A program made the translations under genes and the position numbers. From Solirubrobacterales bacterium (lineage in GTDB: Bacteria > Actinomycetota > Thermoleophilia > Solirubrobacterales > Solirubrobacteraceae): a stretch of DNA of 5,430 bases. The stretch covers positions 1 through 5,430 of the forward strand of contig JAOPZO010000027.1 of NCBI GenBank assembly GCA_025964065.1, written 5' to 3'. A model generated the notes under the pieces. It did no database searches, was not told the origin of the DNA, and worked only from the letters and a program-made list of their open reading frames with translations. This document shows positions 1 to 5,430 of the stretch, piece after piece. Each line of letters starts with the position of its first letter. Within the stretch, counting starts at the first letter, position 1.

Positions 1-133
1 CCGCGCGCAGCGGCGCCAGCAGCTCCCGGGCGCGCCGCACGAGCTCCGCGTGCTGCGCGAGCGCGACGCACTCCCACGCGGCGCCGACGGCGCTGGCGCC
101 GGCCCCGAAGGCGAGGAGCGCGGCCGAGCTCAC
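1..133 (-). CDS. tadB: TadB-like type II secretion system F family protein, 3' partial (first 44 residues)
   Basis: A GTG at 133-131 opens a frame that runs out of the window after 44 codons. The peptide begins MSSAALLAFGAGASAVGA, a small-residue hydrophobic segment fitting a first membrane helix. A basic amphipathic stretch follows (HAELVRRARELLAPLRA), as seen at the N terminus of TadB-type platform proteins. TadB with TadC forms the inner-membrane platform that the CpaF ATPase acts on, and tadB commonly follows tadA/cpaF directly. The GTGA overlap with the cpaF stop and this gene order are the main support, because the diagnostic T2SSF domain lies outside the window. A GGAG lies about 12-15 bases before the GTG. 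Confidence 0.68.
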   Translation of the reverse strand, partial: MSSAALLAFGAGASAVGAAWECVALAQHAELVRRARELLAPLRA

Positions 134-1320
134 GGGGCGAGCCGCTCCGCGAGCACGGGATCGAGTGGCGCCCGCCAGCGCGCGCGGCCGTCGCGCACCG
201 AGTAGAGCTCCCGCGCCGCCGGCCCATCCGCGCCCCGTACGACCTCGGCGACCGCGACGACCCGGCGGCTCCCGTCCCCGAGCCGCGCCTGGTGGACGAC
301 GAGGTCGAGCGCCCCCGCCACCTGCTCGCGGATCGCCGCGTGCGGCAGCCCGACCCCGGCCATCAACGCGAGCGTCTCGATCCGCCGGAGCGCCTCCTCC
401 GGGGAGCCCGCGTGCACGGTGCAGAGCGAGCCGTCGTGCCCCGAGCTCATCGCGCCGAGCATGTCGAGCGCCTCGGAGCCGCGGACCTCGCCGACGACGA
501 TGCGATCGGGTCGCATCCGGAGCGCGTTGCGCACGAGGCGGCGGATCGTGACCTCCCCGCGCCCCTCCACCGACGCGGGCCGCGCCTCGAGCCGCACCAC
601 GTGCGGCTGCTGCAGGCGCAGCTCGGCGGTGTCCTCGATCGTGACGATCCGCTCCCCGGCCCCGACGAACGCGCCGAGCGCGTTGAGCGTCGTGGTCTTG
701 CCCGAACCGGTCCCGCCGCTCACGAGCACGTTGCAGCGGGCGGCGACCGCGGTGCGCAGGACGTCGCGGAGCGGCGCGGTCCAGGTCCCCCGGGCGACGA
801 GCTCCTCCGGGGTGAACCCGCGGGGGCGGAAGCGGCGGATCGTCAGCGTGGGCCCGTCGACCGCGAGCGGGGGCAGGACGACGTTCACGCGCGAGCCGTC
901 CGGCAGGCGGGCGTCGCAGAGCGGCTCGGCCTCGTCGACGCGTCGCCCGAGCGGCGCGAGGATGCGCTCGATCGCATGGCGCAAGTCGGCCTCCTCGGCG
1001 AAGCGCACGCCCGTCACCTCGAGCCGGCCCGCGCGCTCCACCCACACCGCGCCCGTTCCGGTGACCATCACCTCGTCGACGGTCGGGTCGGCCAGCAGGG
1101 GCTCGAGCGGCCCCATCCCGAACGAGCGGACCGCGATGCGCCGGGCGAGCTCGGCCCGGGTCGCCGCCTCGAGCACGCCGGCTTCCCGGTCCACGAGCGC
1201 CGCGATGCGCTCCGGCGGCGGGAGCTCCGCGTCGGCCGAGGCCTCCCCCGCCTCGGCGACGAGCTGCTCGCGGAGCGCCGCGGCCAGGAGGTCGAGCGGG
1301 TCGGTCGCGGAAAGGCTCAC
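130..1320 (-). CDS. cpaF: CpaF/TadA-family type II/IV secretion ATPase of the Tad/Flp pilus
   Basis: This cytoplasmic hexameric ATPase powers Flp pilus assembly at the inner membrane. It has 396 residues, somewhat short for the family but with all core elements. A helical N-terminal part (about 1-70) leads into the conserved FGMGPLEPLLADPTVDEVMV segment (68-87) and the PAS-like N-terminal domain (DARLPDGSRVNVVLPPL, 136-152; TLTIRRF, 158-164). Walker A is GGTGSGKTT at 202-210, the Asp box is IVTIEDTAEL at 225-234, Walker B is RIVVGEVRGSEA at 273-284 with Glu278, and the His box is GHDGSLCTVHA at 294-304. The start is GTG 1320-1318; no Shine-Dalgarno is strong (AGG lies only three bases before it), and the frame stays open back to the MFS stop, so the start is likely but not certain. 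The TGA stop overlaps the next gene's GTG by four bases, as expected for coupled tadA-tadB translation. Confidence 0.93.
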   Translation of the reverse strand: MSLSATDPLDLLAAALREQLVAEAGEASADAELPPPERIAALVDREAGVLEAATRAELARRIAVRSFGMGPLEPLLADPTVDEVMVTGTGAVWVERAGRLEVTGVRFAEEADLRHAIERILAPLGRRVDEAEPLCDARLPDGSRVNVVLPPLAVDGPTLTIRRFRPRGFTPEELVARGTWTAPLRDVLRTAVAARCNVLVSGGTGSGKTTTLNALGAFVGAGERIVTIEDTAELRLQQPHVVRLEARPASVEGRGEVTIRRLVRNALRMRPDRIVVGEVRGSEALDMLGAMSSGHDGSLCTVHAGSPEEALRRIETLALMAGVGLPHAAIREQVAGALDLVVHQARLGDGSRRVVAVAEVVRGADGPAARELYSVRDGRARWRAPLDPVLAERLAP

Positions 1321-1362
1321 ATCCCTACTAGGGCCGTCGGCGCGCCCGTGCCCTGCCCCGGG

Positions 1363-2529
1363 TCAGATCCGCTGCAGCTCGGGCACCGGCGGCGCGTCCG
1401 CCGGGGAGCGACTGCGGCCGAGCGCGACGAGCGTCGCGAGGCACAGCGCGCTCACGACGAGGAACGGCACGGCGTCCGTCGTGGCCTCTGCCAGCGCGCC
1501 GCCCGAGGCCGAGCCCGTGACCTGCCCGATCGCCCACGCGAGGTTCACGAGGGCGAACGCGAAGCCCTGGTCGAGCCCCGAGTGCTCCGCGGCGTCCGCG
1601 AGCATCGCCATCGCCGGGGCCCAGAAGGCGCCCAGCGCCGCGCCGAGCGCGACGATTCCCACGGCCAGCAGCCCCGCCTGCCCCGGGAGCGTGAGCGCGA
1701 CGAGCAGGACGGCCGAGCCGATGAGGCCGGCCCGCACGGGCAGGAGCCGGCCGCGCCGGTCGGAGACGCGGCCGACGAGCGGCGAGACGAGCGCCTCCAC
1801 GCCGCCGGCGACCAGGAAGGTGATCGCCACGGCGGCGGTGCCGGCGCCCAGCGTGTCGAGGCGGAGCGAGCCGACGACGTTGAGCGCGCCGAAGGCGAGC
1901 GCCGGGAGCGTCACGAGCCACATCGCCCGCTGTACCGCCCGGCGCCCCAGCGCCTGGCGCACGGCGCCCAGGCCCTGCTGCTTCGCGACGTGGGTCTGCG
2001 GCGTCCCGATCGCCCAGACCGCGAGCGCGCCCGCGACCACGAGGACCGAGGAGAACACGAGCTGCGGCGAGGTCGCCTCGGCGAGCCCACCGATCGCCGG
2101 CCCCACGAGCGCCCCGGCGATCCCGGCGCCGAGCGCGGTCCCGAGCAGCTCGCCGCGCCGCTCGGGCGGCGCCTCCGTCAGCAGCCACGCGAGGGCGCCG
2201 GCCCAGGAGCACGCCCCGCCGACGCCCTGCACGAAGCGTGCGGCGTCGAGGAGCACGATGTCCTGGGCGAAGCCGAAGACGACGCTCGAGAGCCCCATGA
2301 GCACGAGGCCCAGCAGGACGATCTTCTTCGGCCCATACCGCGCGGCCAGGATGCCGCACGGGACGGCGCCGAGCAGGGTGCCGAGCGGGTTGGCCGCGGC
2401 GAGGACGCCGGCGCCGGTCTTCGAGAGGTCGAAGTCCTCGGCGTAGGACGGGAGCAGCGGCGCGACCACCGCGTAGAACGAGGTGTCGACGAAGACGATC
2501 GCGCTGGCGAGGAGGACGAGCCGGCGCAT
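1363..2529 (-). CDS. MFS transporter, DHA1 (drug:H+ antiporter)-like
   Basis: This gene encodes 388 residues, the usual size for a 12-helix major facilitator superfamily carrier of the inner membrane. It starts at ATG 2529 and stops at TGA 1365-1363. Hydrophobic segments fall at about 3-24, 39-61, 69-88, 91-117, 130-149, 156-175, 201-222, 231-252, 265-282, 284-304, 321-341 and 352-370, with a central loop at about 176-200. The loop between helices 2 and 3 carries a motif A variant (GILAARYGPKK, 59-69). The matching loop between helices 8 and 9 carries a classic copy (GRVSDRRGR, 253-261). RFVQGVGGA at 98-106 fits the conserved helix-4 Arg motif of drug antiporters. Export of a small molecule is the family expectation; the substrate cannot be read from the sequence. 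It lies between two pilus-locus genes on the same strand, 40 nt after the calcium-loop gene and 42 nt before cpaF, so it is probably co-transcribed. It is not a known Tad component. Confidence 0.88.
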   Translation of the reverse strand: MRRLVLLASAIVFVDTSFYAVVAPLLPSYAEDFDLSKTGAGVLAAANPLGTLLGAVPCGILAARYGPKKIVLLGLVLMGLSSVVFGFAQDIVLLDAARFVQGVGGACSWAGALAWLLTEAPPERRGELLGTALGAGIAGALVGPAIGGLAEATSPQLVFSSVLVVAGALAVWAIGTPQTHVAKQQGLGAVRQALGRRAVQRAMWLVTLPALAFGALNVVGSLRLDTLGAGTAAVAITFLVAGGVEALVSPLVGRVSDRRGRLLPVRAGLIGSAVLLVALTLPGQAGLLAVGIVALGAALGAFWAPAMAMLADAAEHSGLDQGFAFALVNLAWAIGQVTGSASGGALAEATTDAVPFLVVSALCLATLVALGRSRSPADAPPVPELQRI

Positions 2530-2530
2530 G

Positions 2531-2557
2531 GCCCCGCCACCGTAGCGGCGGCGGGGC
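2531..2557 (-). promoter_or_regulatory. GC-rich hairpin immediately before the MFS start codon
   Basis: Positions 2531-2538 (GCCCCGCC on the plus strand) pair perfectly with 2550-2557 (GGCGGGGC). After one A/C mismatch (2539/2549) three more pairs (2540-2542 with 2546-2548) close a three-base loop at 2543-2545. In the transcript the stem begins 12 bases after the stop of the calcium-loop gene and ends one base before the MFS ATG. The only Shine-Dalgarno-like sequence for the MFS gene (GGTGG, about 8-12 bases before the ATG) lies in the stem, so folding could restrain translation. No T-run follows on the transcribed side, which argues against a classical intrinsic terminator. Confidence 0.5.
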
Positions 2558-2569
2558 CGGCCCTTCAGC

Positions 2570-4681
2570 TCACGGGCCGTCGGTGCGGAACGGGCTCTCC
2601 CAGTCCTCGCCGTCCTGGTAGTAGTCGAACGGCGGGTACCGGTGGCAGGTGCTCGAGTAGTACGGCTTGCACGGGTTGAACGGGTTCACACGGGCCTTGG
2701 GGTTCGGGGTCGCCCCACCGCTGTGCGTCGTGGAGACGTACGTCGTCGCCCAGTCCGCCGGGCGCTCGACCTCGAAGCGGTTCGAGAACCCGTCGTGGTC
2801 CTCGTCGTCCGTCCCGTCCGGGATCGAGTCGCCGTCCGTGTCGGTGTCGACGAAGCTCGTGGCGAGGAACTTCCGGCCGGGGTACACCGACTCCTTGATC
2901 TGGTCGATCCCACCGCCCGTGTTCGTCGAGACGAAGTTGGTGAAGGTCTTCTCCCACCACTTGGGCGTCATGCGGCCGTGCGCCTCGTCCCAGTTCGTCA
3001 GCCCGTCCGCGTCCACGTCGCGCTCGTCGTCGGAGAGGAAGCCGCTGCCGTCCGTGTCCCGCGGGTCGTCCGCGGCGACCGCCGGGCCCTTGCCGCCTGT
3101 GTAGAGCGAGCCGTCGGAGTAGCTCAGCGGGAACGCACCGCCCGTGAAGCGCCACGCGGCGTGCTCGTCGGAGAGCGTGAGGCCGTCACCGTCGTAGTCC
3201 TCGCCCGCGTCCTTGCCGTCGAGCGGGTTCGGGTACGGGCGCTTGCCCGGGAACGGGACCGCGGTCGAGTTCAGGTCGATGGCGGCCTGGAACTCGTAGC
3301 CGTCGCCGATCGCGTCCTCGTCCGTGTCGAGGCGGTACTGGTTCAGACCGTACCGGCGCTCCTCGGCATCCGTGAGGCCGTCGCCGTCATCGTCGTCGTC
3401 GCGGCGGTTCTTCTCCCCGTCGTTGTCGATGTCGTCGTCGCCGACGAGGCAGCGCGGGGCGTCCGTGCTCGGCTCGCAGGCGTTGATCGGGCCCTCGCGG
3501 AAGCTGCCGCCGGCCCCGGCGCCGATCTCCGCGAGGAGCTCGGCGAGGTTCGAGGAGCCGTCGCCGTCCTGGTCGTCGTCGGCGTCGCGGACCGTGTCGC
3601 CGTCGGAGTCCACGTCGAGCCAGTTCAGCGGCAGGACCTTCTCCGTGTGCGCGAGGACGCCGTAGAGCGGCACGAAGTCGACGATGTCCTGCACGCCCGG
3701 CTCGGCGATGTGCGTCGCCGAGAAGACCGCGAGCGTCCGCTGGTTCGCGTCGCGCGGAGCGACGGTGAAGACGGACGGGAACCCGTCGATGAGGTCCTCC
3801 TCCTGGTTCGGGAGGCCATCGCCGTCCGCGTCGCGCTCGTTGTCCGAGAGGAAGCCGTTGGCGTCGCGGTCGGCCCACTCGCGCCCGGCGGCCGCCTGTG
3901 CCTTGCCGCCCGTGGCCGGCTCGCCGCCGGAGTAGTTCAAGGGCAGCTTGTCCTGCCCGAACGTCGCCCACGCCGCGTACTCCTGGGCGTTGGTCATCGT
4001 GTCGCCGTCCGCGTCCACCGAGGCGTCCTTCGCGTCGAGCGCGTTCGGGTACGGGCGGCGGGTCGGGGCGGGCTTGGCCTTGCCGTTGTAGTCGAGCGCC
4101 GACTCGTGCTCCCAGCCGTCGGACATCCCGTCGCCGTCCGTGTCGCGCCTGCACGGATCGGTCTTCAACGTCGCCTCGACGGTGTCGCTCAGCAGGTCGT
4201 TGTCGTCGTCGGCGTCGTTGGCGTTCGGGACGAGGTCGCCGTCGCAGTCGTTCGCCGTCGTCGTCTTCGAGAGCGCGACCGGGCCGATGACCGGGGAGCC
4301 CTTCACGCCGGTGTAGCGGCGGCCGAAGCGGCTCGTGAGGACGCGGACGCGGAAGCGCGTCGCGGTCGGCTTGCCCGACTTCTGCCCGAGCGCGCCGAGC
4401 ATCTTCGCCGGGATCTTCACGCTGAGCTCGGTCTTCGTGGCCCTGCCGGCCTTCACGAAGACGGCCCGGCCGCCGTTCCGCTTGAACACGACGGTCGTGC
4501 GGCCCGTGCCCGCCCGGAAGGCCTTGCCGCGCACGGTGAGCGTGTCGCCCACGCCGAGCTTCATCGGGGTCACCCCCGAGATCGAGGGGAGCTTCGGCGT
4601 CGCCGCGGCGGCGGTCACCGCGGGGGCCCCTCCGAGCAGGCAGACGGCGAGGACGAGGACGAGGCGCTGGAGTCGGGTCAT
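2570..4681 (-). CDS. Secreted IPT/TIG protein with 16 EF-hand/TSP3-like calcium loops in two duplicated halves
   Basis: This gene encodes 703 residues from the ATG at 4681. A Sec signal peptide covers about 1-27 (MTRLQR, hydrophobic LVLVLAVCLLGG, then AVTAAAA). An IPT/TIG-like beta domain follows at about 31-116 (PSISGVTPMKLGVGDTL, later FRVRVLTSRFG). The rest is acidic, with 12-residue loops carrying Asp at positions 1, 3 and 5 like EF-hand, dockerin or thrombospondin type 3 loops. I count 16, starting at 145, 158, 180, 223, 271, 284, 358, 370 and again at 417, 430, 452, 495, 542, 555, 614, 626. The clearest is DTDGDGMSDGWE at 180-191. Twelve end in Glu, the usual bidentate ligand; loops 1 and 7 of each half end in Asp. 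I see no LPXTG motif or C-terminal membrane helix, so it is probably released or held non-covalently. An in-frame GTG at 4789, overlapping the cpaB stop, would add 36 residues; that stretch has six A/T-ending codons in 36 against two in the first 36 after the ATG, so I prefer 4681. Function is unknown; calcium-stabilised adhesion or pilus association is an inference. Confidence 0.85.
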   Translation of the reverse strand: MTRLQRLVLVLAVCLLGGAPAVTAAAATPKLPSISGVTPMKLGVGDTLTVRGKAFRAGTGRTTVVFKRNGGRAVFVKAGRATKTELSVKIPAKMLGALGQKSGKPTATRFRVRVLTSRFGRRYTGVKGSPVIGPVALSKTTTANDCDGDLVPNANDADDDNDLLSDTVEATLKTDPCRRDTDGDGMSDGWEHESALDYNGKAKPAPTRRPYPNALDAKDASVDADGDTMTNAQEYAAWATFGQDKLPLNYSGGEPATGGKAQAAAGREWADRDANGFLSDNERDADGDGLPNQEEDLIDGFPSVFTVAPRDANQRTLAVFSATHIAEPGVQDIVDFVPLYGVLAHTEKVLPLNWLDVDSDGDTVRDADDDQDGDGSSNLAELLAEIGAGAGGSFREGPINACEPSTDAPRCLVGDDDIDNDGEKNRRDDDDDGDGLTDAEERRYGLNQYRLDTDEDAIGDGYEFQAAIDLNSTAVPFPGKRPYPNPLDGKDAGEDYDGDGLTLSDEHAAWRFTGGAFPLSYSDGSLYTGGKGPAVAADDPRDTDGSGFLSDDERDVDADGLTNWDEAHGRMTPKWWEKTFTNFVSTNTGGGIDQIKESVYPGRKFLATSFVDTDTDGDSIPDGTDDEDHDGFSNRFEVERPADWATTYVSTTHSGGATPNPKARVNPFNPCKPYYSSTCHRYPPFDYYQDGEDWESPFRTDGP
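2645..3433 (-). repeat. Internal duplication, half B (eight calcium loops)
   Basis: Residues 417-679 are the second copy of the module. Relative to half A the offset is 272 residues for loops 1-4, 271 for loops 5-6 and 256 for loops 7-8, so the copies differ by one single-residue gap and a shorter variable stretch (568-610, containing a WW pair). Landmarks are RPYPN at 481-485, AAW, PLSYS at 518-522, TGGK at 528-531, GFLSD at 547-551 and a C-x7-C pair at Cys671/Cys679. About 24 residues follow to the stop. Confidence 0.85.
3449..4249 (-). repeat. Internal duplication, half A (eight calcium loops)
   Basis: Residues 145-411 of the secreted protein form the first copy of a module that recurs at 417-679. 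Landmarks in order are loops 1-3, RPYPN at 209-213, loop 4, AAW, PLNYS at 247-251, TGGK at 257-260, loop 5 containing GFLSD, loop 6, a variable stretch at 297-354, the directly abutting loops 7 and 8, and a C-x8-C pair at Cys402/Cys411. Residues 208-239 match 480-511 at 19 of 32 positions without a gap. The copies are diverged paralogous segments, not a recent DNA repeat. Confidence 0.85.
4334..4591 (-). other. IPT/TIG-like immunoglobulin-fold domain
   Basis: Residues about 31-116 of the secreted protein follow the IPT/TIG pattern: P-S-I-S-G-V-T-P, then G-V-G-D-T-L-T-V-R-G-K-A-F, then V-V-F-K-R-N-G-G-R-A-V-F-V, a T-E-L-S-V-K-I-P-A strand and a final F-R-V-R-V-L-T. Such domains occur in bacterial surface and extracellular proteins. 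The stretch is unusually basic (many Lys and Arg), in contrast to the acidic remainder of the protein. Confidence 0.7.
4601..4681 (-). other. Predicted Sec signal peptide of the calcium-loop protein
   Basis: The first 27 codons from the ATG at 4681 give a short basic n-region (MTRLQR), a hydrophobic core (LVLVLAVCLLGG) and a small-residue c-region (APAVTAAAA) ending before a Thr-Pro. Cleavage by signal peptidase I after AVTA or after the Ala run is plausible. Cys14 lies in the core, but the residue before it is Val, which does not fit a lipobox, so a lipoprotein is unlikely. Confidence 0.75.
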
Positions 4682-4785
4682 GTGGAGGAGGCGACGCAGA
4701 CGGGGAGGCGTCACCTGGCTCCCCATCGGCCCCATCCCGGCCGCGCTTGAGGCGGCGCCCATCCCGCGCTGGACGTTCGGACGAG

Positions 4786-5430
4786 TCACAGGCCGGAGCC
4801 CACGCGAAGGCCGGCGGCGCCCCGCCGGCGGTCGCCCTCCGCCCGCGGCAGGACGCGGAGCTCCCGCGCGAACGACTGCGCCGCCGCGAGGTACACCGCA
4901 TCCCGGAGCCGCACCCGTAGCGCGACCGCCACCCGCGGCGCCGGGTCTGCCCCGCGGGCCGCGGGAGCGGGCGCCGCGCGCAGCACCTCTGCGTCCTCGA
5001 GCGCCAGCGTCGTCTCCCCCTGCTGGTCGGCGGTGTCCCGCGTCACGAGGACGTCCACGCGGCTCCCGGGCACCACGGACTCCGCGGACCCCGTCGCCAC
5101 GAGCTCGGCCACCCGCTCGCCCGGGCCCACCGGCACCGCGGCGCCGGCGAGCTGCGCGGGGTCCGCGGCGAGCGACGGCGTGAGGTCGGTCCCGGCGGGA
5201 ATCGCCACCGCCGCCTTCAGCCCCGCGACGTCCCCGGCGCTCGTGAAGGCATCGGCCGGCGCGTAGCGGGCGGGAACCCGCCGCAGCGCGAGGCGAGCGC
5301 GATCGAGCGGGGCGCCCGGCCGCACCGCTTCCCGCGTGACGAGGACCGTCACGGGCGCGCCGAGGGATCGCCGCAGCTCCGCCTCGCGCCCGGCGACGTC
5401 GGATGCCGCGAGGCCGCCCAGCAGGACGGC
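4786..5430 (-). CDS. cpaB: Flp pilus assembly protein CpaB/RcpC, 5' partial (SAF + RcpC domains)
   Basis: CpaB/RcpC proteins are membrane-anchored, extracytoplasmic components of Tad/Flp pilus assembly. The visible part has 214 residues and a TGA stop at 4788-4786. Fragment residues 1-9 (AVLLGGLAA) look like the end of an N-terminal membrane helix. They are followed by a short DVAGREAELRR linker and a SAF-type domain at about 27-89, with the typical pattern of beta strand, REAVRPGAPL, a P-A-x-Y-A segment, then V-A-I-P-A-G-T-D-L. An RcpC/CpaB domain follows at about 98-195 (VGPGERV, VVPGSRVDVLVTRD, LEDAEVL, VALRVRLRDAVYLAAAQ). An internal GTG at 5352-5350 could be mistaken for the start, but the frame stays open upstream to the window edge and encodes the expected anchor, so I treat the gene as cut by the window. 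Its stop overlaps a possible GTG start of the next gene by four bases. The family call is confident; the symbol follows Tad nomenclature. Confidence 0.88.
   Translation of the reverse strand, partial: AVLLGGLAASDVAGREAELRRSLGAPVTVLVTREAVRPGAPLDRARLALRRVPARYAPADAFTSAGDVAGLKAAVAIPAGTDLTPSLAADPAQLAGAAVPVGPGERVAELVATGSAESVVPGSRVDVLVTRDTADQQGETTLALEDAEVLRAAPAPAARGADPAPRVAVALRVRLRDAVYLAAAQSFARELRVLPRAEGDRRRGAAGLRVGSGL

Noticed and set aside
1321..1362. Possible terminator or promoter between the MFS gene and cpaF
   Set aside because: I find no convincing stem followed by a T-run and no recognisable -35/-10 pair in these 42 bases. They happen to be in frame with both genes, which has no clear meaning.
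292..2679. Very long open frame on the plus strand (795 codons), with another at 419-2446, antisense to cpaF and the MFS gene
   Set aside because: Very high GC makes stop codons rare in antisense frames. The predicted proteins are Arg/Ala/Asp/Glu/His-rich without recognisable domains and run across gene boundaries, while the minus-strand frames encode complete known families.
2565..3155. Minus-strand open frame in another frame near the end of the calcium-loop gene, possible frameshift
   Set aside because: The main frame stays intact through both module copies to its stop at 2570 and aligns along the second half, so no frameshift is needed.
3370..3450. Repeated GTC/GTCGCC units, possible microsatellite or CRISPR-like repeats
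   Set aside because: These are Asp and Gly codons of the calcium loops (minus-strand GAC and GGC). Spacing is irregular and there are no spacer/repeat units.
4637..4645. Possible lipobox around Cys14 of the calcium-loop protein
   Set aside because: The residue before the Cys is Val where Gly, Ala or Ser is required, and the Cys lies inside the hydrophobic core with a good signal peptidase I region after it.
2642..4750. Long plus-strand open frame (702 codons) antisense to the calcium-loop gene
   Set aside because: It mirrors the GAC/GGC-rich codons of the minus-strand gene and gives Val/Arg-rich low-complexity protein. The minus strand has a signal peptide, an IPT domain and ordered loops.

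Overview
The window is very GC-rich (roughly three quarters G+C by eye) with almost exclusively G/C third codon positions. All five genes lie on the minus strand, so transcription runs from position 5430 towards position 1. The base composition, the type of Tad/Flp pilus proteins and the secreted IPT plus Asp-loop protein suggest a high-GC actinobacterium. My best guess is the Thermoleophilia/Solirubrobacterales group, but this is an inference from style and no marker gene is present.

Layout in transcription order: (1) 5430-4786, a CpaB/RcpC-type Flp pilus assembly protein whose 5' end lies outside the window; (2) 4681-2570 (possible longer start at 4789), a secreted protein with a signal peptide, one IPT/TIG domain and two diverged copies of a roughly 265-residue module, each carrying eight DxDxDG-type calcium loops; (3) a 40-nt gap largely filled by a GC-rich hairpin (2531-2557) ending one base before the next start; (4) 2529-1363, a 12-helix MFS transporter of the drug:H+ antiporter style; (5) a 42-nt gap; (6) 1320-130, a complete CpaF/TadA secretion ATPase; (7) 133-1, the first 44 codons of a TadB-like inner-membrane protein, overlapping the ATPase stop by GTGA. 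No gene-free stretch reaches 300 bases, and I see no RNA gene, mobile element or CRISPR array.

Functionally this is the core of a Tad (tight adherence) type IVc pilus locus: CpaB outside the membrane, the CpaF motor in the cytoplasm and the TadB platform in the membrane. Two genes that are not standard Tad components sit between cpaB and cpaF, and no cpaE/tadZ gene lies there. The most interesting item is the secreted protein. Its 16 predicted calcium loops fall into two eight-loop halves with matching order and nearly matching spacing, and its tight linkage to pilus genes makes it a candidate calcium-dependent surface or pilus-associated factor. That role is inferred from architecture and position only.
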